Source: Selenomonadaceae bacterium
GTDB taxonomy: Bacteria; Bacillota; Negativicutes; Selenomonadales; Selenomonadaceae
Length of the DNA stretch: 64,000 nucleotides
Assembly: GCA_017515635.1 (NCBI GenBank)
Contig: JAFWFO010000036.1
Location: 1-64,000 of the forward strand
Reading direction: 5' to 3'
Shown here: piece by piece, positions 42,274 to 51,147 of the stretch
Position numbering within the stretch: position 1 is the first letter of the stretch
How the letters are laid out: the number at the start of each line of letters is the position of its first letter
The notes under the pieces: generated by a model
Database searches by the model: none
Told to the model about the DNA's origin: nothing
The model's input: only the letters and a program-made list of their open reading frames with translations
Made by a program: the position numbers and the translations under genes

Positions 42274-43031
42274 TAATTTTTCGCCTCCATTTCTTTTTTT
42301 AGTCGCTTCATATTTTTGGCCGTCTGCTTGTCAATTTTCGGCTGGCGCACCAATTTAGCATAGTCCGCGTAGAATTTACTTTTCGCCAAATCTTTGTCGA
42401 CGCCGTTGCCGTTCGCATAAGCATCGCTCAAAAGATAAAGCGCAATAGGTTCTTCGTCGGCCCGCTTGAAATATTCAATAGCCTTTTTGTAATCCTGCGG
42501 CAAACCGCGTCCCGTGTAGTAAGCCGAGCCGAGCACCGCCAAAGACAACGGATCATTTTCGGAGGCACCCAATTGCGCCCAAGTAACTGCGTCGTCGAAA
42601 TTGACGGGGATATATTCGCCAATCTGCGAGTGACAGGCCGCGAATCCGTAAAGCTGTTGCAACGGAACTTTCTTTTTCTTGTGATAGGTAATCGGGATAA
42701 AATTTTCCAGCAAAGGCGCGTTCGTCTTTTCGACGGCTGCTTTCCATGTCGCGGCAGTCTCCTCGTTGCGTTTAACGTGTTGTCCCGTTGAATAAGCATA
42801 ATACAAAATGACTTGCGCTTGAATGTCGCCGTCTGCCGCCATCTGTTCGACCTGCAAGATATTCATTTTCCTGTGAGCTTTGAGCAATTCTTTTTCCATT
42901 TTCGCCTGCTCTTTTTGCTCCTTCTCGGCGGCTTTTTCTTCAGGAGTTTTGGCAAAAACTGCGGCGAACGAAAAAAAATTCAACGCCATTACAATCGCCA
43001 ATGCCAACGAAAAAATTTTCTTGCTCATCAT
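42273..43031 (-). CDS. Exported Sel1-like repeat protein
   Basis: 252 aa. Signal peptide MMSKKIFSLALAIVMALNFF-SFAAVFA, a charged linker (EEKAAEKEQKEQAKMEKELL), then Sel1-like repeats: AQVILYYAYSTGQHVKRNEE, SLAVLGSAYYTGRGLPQDYK and ALYLLSDAYANGNGVDKDLA. It would lie in the periplasm or at the cell surface and act as an adaptor. Its ATG overlaps the Hsp70 stop by 4 bp. It is the only protein in the minus-strand operon with a cleavable signal, so it may connect the machine to the envelope. Confidence 0.78.
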   Translation of the reverse strand: MMSKKIFSLALAIVMALNFFSFAAVFAKTPEEKAAEKEQKEQAKMEKELLKAHRKMNILQVEQMAADGDIQAQVILYYAYSTGQHVKRNEETAATWKAAVEKTNAPLLENFIPITYHKKKKVPLQQLYGFAACHSQIGEYIPVNFDDAVTWAQLGASENDPLSLAVLGSAYYTGRGLPQDYKKAIEYFKRADEEPIALYLLSDAYANGNGVDKDLAKSKFYADYAKLVRQPKIDKQTAKNMKRLKKEMEAKN

Positions 43032-45706
43032 TTCATACCGTCAAAGAAATTTTTCATCCACAGTTCGTTTTCAAAGTTAAAAAATTGTTCCTTGCCAACG
43101 TGCAAAGTTTCTTCGTACCTGTAGACCGGCACAATCACGAAACCCCAATCAAGCGGTTCAGCCCAAATGAAAAATTTTACTTCGCGATTGATAATCGTGT
43201 CGGTCTCGTCCTGCGGAATATTTTCGCCGTAAATTTCTTCAATTTCTTCCTGCTTCTTCGGCACGAATTCTTCAAGCTCGCATTCATAAATCAGCTCTTG
43301 CCGCAAATTTTTTTCGTTGTCCTTCAGATAAACTCGCAACGTCAAATCTTCAATCGTGCGCGAAAGAACGCCGCGATCCGTCGACTTGGCGTCATCTATC
43401 AGCGTAATTTCTTCGCCCGCGTGCGTGAAACCCGTGAGGACGTAAGGCAAATGCGGACGCCGATTTTCTATGCGAATGTCCGCGTAACCAAATTTTTTGT
43501 CGCGCAAATATTTCAAAGCTCCGTCAATGCAAGCCATTTTCCATTCGTTTTTCTCGTCGGCCTGTTCGTCTCGCGGCTTTGCCTTGATAACTTTGCCGGG
43601 AACAAATTCTTTCAACGCGGTACGGAACAAATCGACCTTGCAAGATTGCCCGCTAAGCTTTATCAGGTTGTAGTTTTCGATTTCCCCGCTGTCGTAAAGC
43701 GGCTCCAAAAGTTTGTGAATTATGTTGTAGATGTCGGGATTAATCAGCGGCGAAATTTCAAACAGATTGAAGGAAATATCGGGCAGATTTTTTATCAGCG
43801 TCAAGCCTGCGGAATTCTTCAAAGTCAGCCGCCACTTGTCCAGAGGAATTGTAATCGTGTTGTCGGCAATTTCTTCCACGTGACGATAAATTTCCCAATT
43901 TCTGCCGGGTTTGAAGTCGTTGCCCGCGACAGCCAGCCGAACCCAAATCAAGCCGTAATTCTTGAAAAATTCGTGTTTGACTTTGTTCGCCAAAGTGAAC
44001 AAAAAATAATAGTTGTTGCGGACGCGAAAATATTCCGCACGACTTTTGTTTTCCCACTCTTTGAACTTCGTCGGCAAAATTTCTTCAGCCTGCAAATAAG
44101 CGGCTTCAAATTTCCGGTAAAGCGAAGACACGCCGTTTTCGTCTATGTGGCGGAACACATCCATATTAAAATTTTTAAGCAGACTTTTCAGTTTGGGAAT
44201 CGCGGAGGACGTCATAAAAGTTTGTTGGTCGAAAAAATTTTTCTCGCCGTAAAATTCTCGACGCGCCACGGAAAGTTTGTCGTCGTCCAAATATCGCTTG
44301 CAGAGCGTCTCGATTATTTTCAGCTTCAAAATCTGCAACACCCTGTAAGTCAGATTGTTTCCGCCGAAATCGGTACTGCCGTTTTTGTAACCCGTCTCAA
44401 TGTCGATTGCGTACGACACGCGCCGATTGTCGACTTGAAAATTACAGGAAGAAACATCGGTCGTGCCGCCGCCGCAGTCAATGACCAACGCATTGTATTT
44501 CCGGCGCGTCTGAATTGTTTTGTTCTCGATTAATTCGCTGATCGTGTTGTAAAGCACGGCGACGCTCTCATCAATCATTTCTTTTTTCTCGACGACGTAT
44601 TCGGGCAAAATTTCTTGAAACAGCATTTGAAAGCGTCGTTTCTGTTTGACGGGCGAGGAGAAATGCACGGAACGAATCGTACCTTTAATATAGTCTTCCA
44701 GCGCGTGAATGACGTACAGAAAAAATTCCCGCAAAATATTTTTTCGGCTGACGAAAATTCTGCGCCCTTGGTTGTCCGTCAACTCTTCTTCCTTGTCGTA
44801 GTCGGCAATCCAGCGTTTTATGTCGTAAAAAATCGTATAGCTCTCGTCCATGTACGAAATCAATTTCAAGGCGTCAAAACCGAAAGCGTATTCGGGATTT
44901 TTAAAATCCTTCAGCGAACGCAAACCGATAACAGAGGGCAGGAGATGAACCGCGTTGCCGTCATTGTCGTAGAAAATCGCGTGACGAATTTTTTCGCTGA
45001 GCAGTTGCGCCACGCCGCTTTTCTCTTTGAAGTCCAAAACGCCCGCAGTAGTGGTTGCCGTTCCGAAATCTATCGCCACGGGCATTTTCAAAACTTCCGG
45101 CTTGTTGACGTGGAAATCCAAAAGTTGCAGACGATATGCGGGAACATTTTCTTGAACGAATTCCAAATGCCCGTTGTAGAAATGAAAAAATTGTTCGGAG
45201 TAAACGCGCTCCAACAAAATCAGATAGTAATTTTTTATCTGCGACTCGTGACAGGGGAACAGCCGATTTTTGCGCAAGTAAAGATATTTCTTGTCGCCGA
45301 TTTTTTCTTCGACGTTGAAGACGCAACACAAATTTTTTTCGCTGTCCGTGATAAACGCATTTGTTCCGCTCAAATTCGGCTGATAATTTATGGTTATGTT
45401 GTCGAAATAATCCGTGCCGAGTCCCTGCCAAACATTTATTCGGGCGTTGAATTCAATGTGCGCCGGTTGCGGCTGAAAAGTTATCACTGGGAAAATTTCT
45501 TCAAGCCGCTTGTAATCGTCCTCGCGAAAGTCGTTTATCAGCAAAGCCGTTTCCGCACCGCGATAAAGTAAAATCGTTTTAATCAAAAGTTCTTTGTCCA
45601 AACGATTCGTGACGGCGGGAATAATTTTTTCGTGCCGAGCTATTTCCTGCAGCTGATAAACCGTCATACGCTCTAAATCGTGTTCGTAATATCGTTTCTG
45701 TTCCAT
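43028..45706 (-). CDS. Hsp70/actin-fold ATPase with N-terminal SAP/Rho-N-like segment
   Basis: 892 aa. Residues 10-50 (ERMTVYQLQEIARHEKIIPA ... DKELLIKTILLYRG) follow the SAP/Rho-N helix-extended-helix pattern. After a beta-rich region of 150 residues, the Hsp70 nucleotide-binding fold appears: phosphate-1 AIDFGTATTTAGVLD (about 208), phosphate-2 LVIDCGGGTTDVSS (about 405), adenosine motif LIKLSGQSCKVDLF (about 680). All three ATP motifs are intact. There is no canonical peptide-binding domain; the last 190 residues are unique (YGENIPQDETDTIINREVKF, WAEPLDWGFVIVPVYRYEET). With the J-domain protein in the same operon, it forms a plausible chaperone pair for the machine. Confidence 0.78.
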   Translation of the reverse strand: MEQKRYYEHDLERMTVYQLQEIARHEKIIPAVTNRLDKELLIKTILLYRGAETALLINDFREDDYKRLEEIFPVITFQPQPAHIEFNARINVWQGLGTDYFDNITINYQPNLSGTNAFITDSEKNLCCVFNVEEKIGDKKYLYLRKNRLFPCHESQIKNYYLILLERVYSEQFFHFYNGHLEFVQENVPAYRLQLLDFHVNKPEVLKMPVAIDFGTATTTAGVLDFKEKSGVAQLLSEKIRHAIFYDNDGNAVHLLPSVIGLRSLKDFKNPEYAFGFDALKLISYMDESYTIFYDIKRWIADYDKEEELTDNQGRRIFVSRKNILREFFLYVIHALEDYIKGTIRSVHFSSPVKQKRRFQMLFQEILPEYVVEKKEMIDESVAVLYNTISELIENKTIQTRRKYNALVIDCGGGTTDVSSCNFQVDNRRVSYAIDIETGYKNGSTDFGGNNLTYRVLQILKLKIIETLCKRYLDDDKLSVARREFYGEKNFFDQQTFMTSSAIPKLKSLLKNFNMDVFRHIDENGVSSLYRKFEAAYLQAEEILPTKFKEWENKSRAEYFRVRNNYYFLFTLANKVKHEFFKNYGLIWVRLAVAGNDFKPGRNWEIYRHVEEIADNTITIPLDKWRLTLKNSAGLTLIKNLPDISFNLFEISPLINPDIYNIIHKLLEPLYDSGEIENYNLIKLSGQSCKVDLFRTALKEFVPGKVIKAKPRDEQADEKNEWKMACIDGALKYLRDKKFGYADIRIENRRPHLPYVLTGFTHAGEEITLIDDAKSTDRGVLSRTIEDLTLRVYLKDNEKNLRQELIYECELEEFVPKKQEEIEEIYGENIPQDETDTIINREVKFFIWAEPLDWGFVIVPVYRYEETLHVGKEQFFNFENELWMKNFFDGMK

Positions 45707-45719
45707 AACGTGACCTACT

Positions 45720-47729
45720 TTATTTTCCCTTGGGCGAATCTTCCGCTTTCGCAGGTGAAGGAGGATTTAAGGAATTGTCAATGACTTCGTCCGTGGCAAT
45801 TTGTTGCAACAAAATATCCATCTCGTCAACTTTGGTCTTGAGTCCCAAATTTGAGTACATTGTTTTTGCCATTGCGACCGTCGACTTTGCCTCGGCGTAA
45901 TTTCTGTTCGCGTAATAATCGCGGGCTTTCTGCTCCATTGCCTCGGCGTCTTTTTTCTGATTATCGAGTGCCGAATATTTTTCCGTCGCAATGTCGTATT
46001 TCGTTTGAATGAGTTTCGATTTGTCGACTTCGTTCAACGAAATATATTTTTCAATCGCCCGCATGTAAAACATTTGTGCGGAAAGATAATCTTCCTTGTC
46101 GAAGGCGTCGTCGCCGTTCTTTTCAATCTGTTCGGCTTCCTCGTAACTTTTTTTCTTCGCCTCGTCGGTCAATCGTTCGTCTTCGGCTTTTTTGTTTTGA
46201 GCTTCGGTGACTTTTCCGAGAGCTTCGGAGGTTTGCATACGGGCAGCAGGATCGTCCGAAAGATTTCTTGCATCAAGGTAGGCTTTGCGTGCACCGTCCA
46301 AATCGCCTGCCGCCAACAAGTCGTCGCCTTTTTTCATTGCGTCGCTCATCGCAACTTGTTTTTTCTCGTCGGCTTTGTCGGCAGCCTCTTTGCGGAGAGC
46401 GGCTCGCTTGTCGTAAATTTTTTCAATCGCCGCAAAAGCCTTCTCGCGACTGGCGTTGTCGTGAACCACGTTCGCCATTTCGATAGCTTTCAAGTACATT
46501 CCTTCGGCTTCGTCGTAATTCCCTTGTTGAGAAAACGAATCGCCTAGCTTGAGAAATTCCACCACGTTGATGTAACTATCCATTCTGTTTATGCGCCGCT
46601 GAATATAACTTCTGGTCGTCTTGTCAACGCCGGCAGAATTTTTCAGCACGTTCATATAAGTGTCGTAAGCGGAATAATAGTCACCGGTTTTGAGAAATTC
46701 ATTTGCTTGGATAAGCTCATCGAACAAAATCAAATTGGCTTTCAGCTCGGTTTCGTCCTCTTTGCGGTGCAAGTCCTCAGCCAATACCAACGCAGCCTTA
46801 CAACTTTCTTGAGCGAGCGTATAATTTTCGGCCTTGACGTATTCGGTCATGTTGAATTTATTTTTTTCCAGTTTCTCAATTTTGCTTTGGCGAATGGAAT
46901 GGAAAATGTAAAAAATTATTGCGCCGATAAGCAGGACGGCAACAACGCCAATCGCAACTTTTATGTAAAACAAACGTTTGCGCTCACGGTCAGGGTCGCG
47001 ATAAACTTTGTTGACGAAAATCGCCGACGCCGTGTAACTTTTCAAATTCTTCGGCTGACGCGAAAGCAAAACATCTTCAAGCGTGTCAACGGAAACTTGC
47101 GGATCATCGGTCGCGCCCTCAATTATTTCGTCAATCTCTTGCGAATCGACATGTTCCCACAAACCCTGCGAATACAAAAGAATTATGTCCGAGTCCTGCA
47201 ACTTTTGAACTTTGGAAACAAACGGGCGGAAAAAATCTTTCTTGCCGAGATACGCGTAAAGATTGTGCCGCTCTTCGTGACGGTCAAGCGGAGTTTCGTC
47301 ACCCTTGGCAATCAAATCACTTGCCAAAGACATATCGGACGAATTCATCAAAAATCGCCCTTGCCTATACATTCTCAAGCGAACATTTCCGGCGGCAACG
47401 TAACGAAATTTTTCATAATCCGTCACGACCATAATTACCGACGCTTTCAACCGTCGCGCATGGTTGCCGCTCAACAGTCGTTCGTTCGTTTCTTTCATGT
47501 ACTGCAAAAGCGTAGACTTCGACATTGACGCCTTTTCTTCAAAGCTCAAAATCAAATGTTCGACGACTTCTTTGGCGGCATTGGAAGTTTCAAAATCCGT
47601 GATTCCCGACGCCAGCGCATAACAGGCATAATCGTCAAATTCCACGTAAGCAAAATAATCGTTGTTGGCAAGCTCCGAGCCGGCTTCCGAAACAAATGCC
47701 GTTCTGAAAATGCTGTTCGACTTTCTCAT
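45720..47729 (-). CDS. PP2C-like pseudophosphatase with TM helix and TPR/coiled-coil tail
   Basis: 669 aa. Residues 1-240 resemble a PP2C fold (SEAGSELANNDYFAYVEFDD, YACYALASGITDFETSNAAK, LKASVIMVVTDYEKFRYVAA, NVRLRMYRQGRF, DIILLYSQGLWEHV). The metal-binding DGxxG motif expected at ADGMGG is here SGITDF, so the catalytic Asp is lost, though NDYF and the later strands are kept. A TM helix lies at about 251-277, then a cytoplasm-opposite tail of about 390 residues with TPR-like helices (LKTGDYYSAYDTYMNVLKNS, LAAGDLDGARKAYLDARNLS). It probably binds, rather than removes, phosphate or serves as a scaffold. The gap to the next PP2C gene is 9 bp. Confidence 0.7.
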   Translation of the reverse strand: MRKSNSIFRTAFVSEAGSELANNDYFAYVEFDDYACYALASGITDFETSNAAKEVVEHLILSFEEKASMSKSTLLQYMKETNERLLSGNHARRLKASVIMVVTDYEKFRYVAAGNVRLRMYRQGRFLMNSSDMSLASDLIAKGDETPLDRHEERHNLYAYLGKKDFFRPFVSKVQKLQDSDIILLYSQGLWEHVDSQEIDEIIEGATDDPQVSVDTLEDVLLSRQPKNLKSYTASAIFVNKVYRDPDRERKRLFYIKVAIGVVAVLLIGAIIFYIFHSIRQSKIEKLEKNKFNMTEYVKAENYTLAQESCKAALVLAEDLHRKEDETELKANLILFDELIQANEFLKTGDYYSAYDTYMNVLKNSAGVDKTTRSYIQRRINRMDSYINVVEFLKLGDSFSQQGNYDEAEGMYLKAIEMANVVHDNASREKAFAAIEKIYDKRAALRKEAADKADEKKQVAMSDAMKKGDDLLAAGDLDGARKAYLDARNLSDDPAARMQTSEALGKVTEAQNKKAEDERLTDEAKKKSYEEAEQIEKNGDDAFDKEDYLSAQMFYMRAIEKYISLNEVDKSKLIQTKYDIATEKYSALDNQKKDAEAMEQKARDYYANRNYAEAKSTVAMAKTMYSNLGLKTKVDEMDILLQQIATDEVIDNSLNPPSPAKAEDSPKGK

Positions 47730-47738
47730 AATTCAACC

Positions 47739-48569
47739 TCACGCCTGCCGACAAAGCAAAACGGTTGCGTTGGCTTTGTCGACCATCGCGGATTTGTCAA
47801 CGCAATTTTTTATGAAGTCCGCCAAAGCTTGAACCGACTTATTTTGCTCCAAAATTTCTTCAAGCTCCTTCCAGCGCAAAGTATTGAAAACGCCCTCGCT
47901 CATGACTACAACCAAATCATCCTTGCGAAGTTCAATCGGCTTGCTGAAAAGCTCAATTTCTTCAAACGAATCTTGCCCCAAAAAATTGTAACACCGATGC
48001 TTATTCAGCAACGCCAAAGTTTCGCGTTTGGAAATGCGCCCCTGCTCGTAACGGTGCCAAGCAAGAACGTCGAGAGTTTGTCCTTCGGAAACGGGAATCA
48101 AGTCGCCGTTCCGAAAAACTGCCACGCGAATATTTCCGACCAAAGTATAAAAAAGTTGCGCGTTGTTAATCATGACGGCGGCAACGGAACTTTCGCCCTG
48201 TCGTTCTTCCAAAACGTTCAAAATTTTTTTGTTGGCGGCATTGGCGGCGCGTTGAAAAAAATATTGCGGCTTGTTGACGACGGCTTTGTTGACGAATAAA
48301 TTTCTGAATGTGTCAATCGTCAACTTCGCGGCAATGTCTCCGTGTTGTCCGTGACCGTCCGCCAATAACATTAAAAGTGCCCCGTCGAATTCTTTTACGC
48401 CGAAATAATCTTGCTGAGTCGCACGCGTCCCGAAAGTCGAAGCCGCGCCAAGTTCGTATGCGGGATTTACCAGCGACACACCCCGCCGAGTTATTTCGCG
48501 GCGTCTCAAGACATGCAAAATTATTATGCACACGAAAAAAATTGTCGGCAAAATAAATTCTGTCGTCAT
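47739..48569 (-). CDS. PP2C-family Ser/Thr phosphatase, membrane anchored
   Basis: 276 aa. N-terminal TM helix (FILPTIFFVCIIILHVL), then a PP2C domain: TRATQQDYFGVKEFDGALLM, LLADGHGQHGDIAAKL with the DGxG metal site, SSVAAVMINNAQLFYTLVGN, IRVAVFRNGDLIPVSEGQTL and DKANATVLLC at the C-terminus. Unlike its 669-aa neighbour, the Asp/Gly metal motifs are intact, so it should be active. Its start overlaps the FHA gene stop by 4 bp. In classical T6SS a PP2C (PppA) reverses FHA phosphorylation by PpkA; no kinase is seen here. Confidence 0.85.
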   Translation of the reverse strand: MTTEFILPTIFFVCIIILHVLRRREITRRGVSLVNPAYELGAASTFGTRATQQDYFGVKEFDGALLMLLADGHGQHGDIAAKLTIDTFRNLFVNKAVVNKPQYFFQRAANAANKKILNVLEERQGESSVAAVMINNAQLFYTLVGNIRVAVFRNGDLIPVSEGQTLDVLAWHRYEQGRISKRETLALLNKHRCYNFLGQDSFEEIELFSKPIELRKDDLVVVMSEGVFNTLRWKELEEILEQNKSVQALADFIKNCVDKSAMVDKANATVLLCRQA

Positions 48570-49114
48570 TTCATTTCTTTCCCGAACTGCGCATGATTTT
48601 TGTCGTCTCCGTCAGGCAAATTTTCCCAACGGAAATGATCGCCACAAAACGGAATAAACAAAAATCTGCTGTCGCCCATTTCGATAACGTCATAGACGCT
48701 CAAAACCATCGGCGTGTACAAAGCCGCGTCGTTGTGGTAAACAATGCCGTTTGAATCGCCGGGCAACAAAACCGTTTCATGACGTTTGGCGTCGTAGACA
48801 ATCACGGCGTGATTTCGTCTGGAAATTTTGTTGTCGCCCAAAATTTGAATGTCCATATCGTCCGCACGCCCGACGAAATTTTTTCCTGAGTGAATTTTGT
48901 AATCTTTGCCCTTGCGCGGTCCGGCAATGCAAACAATCCAGCCGCACACGGGACGAATTTCATGCATCAAAAGCGCGTCGATGGCGTCTTCGTCCGTTTT
49001 GGGAACTTCCTGCTTTTCTTGAGTGGCAGTCTCCAAATTGCAATACGGGCAAATCGTTCCGTAACGGCGCGAGCTGAAAAGATGTCCGTTCTGACAGCGG
49101 ATTAATCCGTTCAT
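48566..49114 (-). CDS. FHA-domain protein with zinc ribbon
   Basis: 182 aa, soluble. Residues 6-27 form a zinc ribbon (CQNGHLFSSRRYGTICPYC), then a linker and an FHA domain at about 60-160: GKNFVGRADDMDIQI with Gly-Arg, NKISRRNHAVIVYD with Ser-Arg-x-x-His, and the later VLLPGDSNGIVYHN. The Arg and Ser that contact phosphothreonine are present. It should read a phosphoprotein, presumably within this operon. It overlaps the active PP2C gene, a typical pairing with opposing functions. Confidence 0.83.
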   Translation of the reverse strand: MNGLIRCQNGHLFSSRRYGTICPYCNLETATQEKQEVPKTDEDAIDALLMHEIRPVCGWIVCIAGPRKGKDYKIHSGKNFVGRADDMDIQILGDNKISRRNHAVIVYDAKRHETVLLPGDSNGIVYHNDAALYTPMVLSVYDVIEMGDSRFLFIPFCGDHFRWENLPDGDDKNHAQFGKEMK

Positions 49115-49133
49115 AAAAATTTTCTCCCGTGAA

Positions 49134-49676
49134 CTAGTTTAGTTTCAGTCGACACATGCCGACAAAAATAATATCGCCGAAATCAAGTTTGCAAGGCTGA
49201 GAAACGCTCAACTTGTAAGTTTCGGCTTTGTCAAATTTTTTTACCGAAATACCGTTTTCGCTGTTCAAGTCCTCCACGTACCAATTTCCGCCGGCGTAAT
49301 TCAAAACCGCGTGCTCAACGTCAATCATTGCGGCATACGGGCTTTTGCTCAAATCAATGTCGACGAAATTGTTGCCGAGGTCTTTCCCGATAACAGCGGA
49401 AGTTCGCCCGTAAAGTTCCCACGAAGTCACGCCTTGACCTTTTTCGTTGAGCAAAGTTATCTGCGTGATTTCGTCCGAGTCGCTGATAATTTTCCCCGTA
49501 GAATTTCGTTTGGTCAGTGCGCGATACAAAATCCATGCGGAATGAAAAAAAATTATTGCTCCGACGAAAACAAAAAAAATTTTCGCTTCAAAAGGAAAAG
49601 GCTTGACGGCAACCGACAACGAAAAACATACGCTCAATATCCCGATTATCGCCGTGTACAAATCATATCTTGACAT
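49134..49676 (-). CDS. Membrane FHA-domain protein
   Basis: 180 aa. Two TM helices at residues 5-50 (YTAIIGILSVCFSLSVAV and FFVFVGAIIFFHSAWILY) and a C-terminal FHA domain at about 75-180: SAVIGKDLGNNFVDIDLSKS, AMIDVEHAVLNYAGGNWYVE, DLNSENGISVK and the final FGDIIFVGMCRLKLN. The central Ser/Arg pair of the phosphothreonine pocket is partly altered (VEHA in place of SRxH), so binding may be weak. The FHA would face the cytosol if the two helices form a hairpin. It lies directly after the J-domain gene. Confidence 0.75.
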   Translation of the reverse strand: MSRYDLYTAIIGILSVCFSLSVAVKPFPFEAKIFFVFVGAIIFFHSAWILYRALTKRNSTGKIISDSDEITQITLLNEKGQGVTSWELYGRTSAVIGKDLGNNFVDIDLSKSPYAAMIDVEHAVLNYAGGNWYVEDLNSENGISVKKFDKAETYKLSVSQPCKLDFGDIIFVGMCRLKLN

Positions 49677-49694
49677 GAAAATTTCTCCGGCAAA

Positions 49695-50174
49695 TCATTT
49701 CTTAATGCCCATGAACCGTTCAAAAAAGTCCGTTGTATCGAGCGGATTTTTTTTCCGTTTGGCACCCGTGAAGGTGTTAAGCTTGTCTTCATTCGTGACG
49801 GTTTTCGTCTTCGGATCAAAGCCGAAAAATGATTCAAAACTTTGGTTGATGTTTCCGAAGTCGATATGCGAAGAAGTCGTTGCGGAAGACGTTTCGGCGG
49901 TTCTTCGGGAAGCGTGCGGCTTTTCGGCGGAAGTTCTGCCTGTTCGTGCCGACTGCCTTGCCTCCGCGTCAAGTTTTTTGTCATAGTCAATGCGCGAAAC
50001 TTCATCTGAAAGCACGGAATAAGCAACGTTAATTTCCGTCATCTTTTTTTCGGCGAATTCGGGATTGTCGCGATTTAAATCGGGGTGCCACTTCCGCGCC
50101 AGTTGCCTGTAAGCGTGTTTCAATTCTTTGGCGGTAGCGTTTCTGTTGACGCCGAGTATTTCGTAATAATTCAT
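49695..50174 (-). CDS. J-domain (DnaJ-like) protein
   Basis: 159 aa. J-domain at residues 2-65: [20 protein letters not shown], the HPD triad in [16 protein letters not shown], and [21 protein letters not shown] Ser/Thr/Arg-rich linker follows, and a hydrophobic C-terminal patch, [12 protein letters not shown] and [13 protein letters not shown]. No zinc-finger or CTD of general DnaJ is present, so it is a dedicated J-protein. The true start is ATG 50174 (GGAGAAATTTTC upstream), not the upstream in-frame codons. Because HPD stimulates Hsp70 ATPases, the Hsp70-like gene 4 kb downstream is the obvious partner. Confidence 0.85.
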   Translation of the reverse strand: MNYYEILGVNRNATAKELKHAYRQLARKWHPDLNRDNPEFAEKKMTEINVAYSVLSDEVSRIDYDKKLDAEARQSARTGRTSAEKPHASRRTAETSSATTSSHIDFGNINQSFESFFGFDPKTKTVTNEDKLNTFTGAKRKKNPLDTTDFFERFMGIKK

Positions 50175-50252
50175 GAAAATTTCTCCGCACAAGGAAAAAC
50201 GGAAAGGACGATTAAAAACAAACTCAACCGTCCCTTCCGAGATTCTCAAATG

Positions 50253-50681
50253 TTATTCCGAAAAGCCGCCTGTGACTTTGACATCGGCCAATTTGTTTTT
50301 CATCTGCTTGAGCCTTAAGGTGAACTCGCCGACGCCTTCGGAATTCTCGAAGGTTTCAAAGTAATCCACGATAAAGGCGTTCGGCAACTCGTATTGACGC
50401 GTGACGATGCCGCCGCTTTTTATTTTCACCGTGACTGAGCGATAAGCTTCTTTTTTTTCGGCGGGAACGATTGACCATTCCATAAGTTGAGCGGTGCTGT
50501 CTGCCGCGTTGCCCGCTTCGGCGGTGTCAGGAAGAATTTTTCCCTTGACAATCATTGTGACGCCGACATCTTTCGTTCTTGCACGACTGTCGGGCGGTAT
50601 CTCGACTTTGAAAATAATTTGTTTCGTGCTTTCCTCTTCAAGTTCGATTTTGGGGTTGTCCGTACTGAACGCAAAAGCCAT
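50253..50681 (-). CDS. Contractile-tail tube protein, paralogue 2
   Basis: 142 aa, strand-rich. Shares with the next upstream gene the blocks ARxxDxGV, DST..L..W, YRxVxV, GGxxxRQYxxPNAFxxDY and EGVGxFxxxLKQ (here GGIVTRQYELPNAFIVDYFE and EGVGEFTLRLKQMKNKLADV). The length and arrangement fit tube/Hcp-like proteins (gp19 family). It follows the other tube gene by 16 bp and precedes the J gene by 78 bp. Two tube genes are common in eCIS, where one forms the main tube and the others form its start. Confidence 0.75.
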   Translation of the reverse strand: MAFAFSTDNPKIELEEESTKQIIFKVEIPPDSRARTKDVGVTMIVKGKILPDTAEAGNAADSTAQLMEWSIVPAEKKEAYRSVTVKIKSGGIVTRQYELPNAFIVDYFETFENSEGVGEFTLRLKQMKNKLADVKVTGGFSE

Positions 50682-50697
50682 TTTATATCACCCGACT

Positions 50698-51123
50698 TTA
50701 CTCTTCAAAATTGCCCTTCAACTCGACTTTGGCAGTCAAGTCTTTTTTCTGCTTCAAAAGAATTTGGAACGAGCCGACACCTTCATCGTCGTTCAAATCC
50801 TCCGTGTAGTCCATGACGAAAGCATTGGGATACGTGTACTGTCGCACGATTTGCCCGCCGTTTACGACCTGAACTTGAACGTTGCGATAACAATCCGATT
50901 GATCGGACGGCATCAACGCCCAATTTGCCAATTCAACTGTGGAATCGTCTTCCTCTGCGCCGAGCGAAAAATTTATTCTGCCGGCAATTTTCAAGACGAC
51001 GCCGAGATCTGTGGAGCGCGCATTTGAAGTGTCGGGAGTATCCGAAACGAATTCCACGCTTGTGATAATTCCTTCGTTGAACTCGACATCGTTGCCGCCC
51101 GTGATTTTAACTCGAAAGCCCAT
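50698..51123 (-). CDS. Contractile-tail tube protein, paralogue 1
   Basis: 141 aa. MGFRVKITGGNDVEFNEGII at the N-terminus, DSTVELANWALMPSDQSDCY, GGQIVRQYTYPNAFVMDYTE and VGSFQILLKQKKDLTAKVEL. Homologous to the following gene but with a different N-terminal 30 residues. Expected to polymerise as stacked hexameric rings inside the sheath. It is placed between sheath and second tube, the same order as in most contractile-tail operons. Confidence 0.77.
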   Translation of the reverse strand: MGFRVKITGGNDVEFNEGIITSVEFVSDTPDTSNARSTDLGVVLKIAGRINFSLGAEEDDSTVELANWALMPSDQSDCYRNVQVQVVNGGQIVRQYTYPNAFVMDYTEDLNDDEGVGSFQILLKQKKDLTAKVELKGNFEE

Positions 51124-51147
51124 GATTCATACCTCGAAAAAAATTTT

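Noticed and set aside
43001..45571. Two long plus-strand frames (510 and 318 codons) opposite the Hsp70-like gene
   Set aside because: No ribosome sites, no domain text, and the minus-strand frame has intact Hsp70 ATP motifs.
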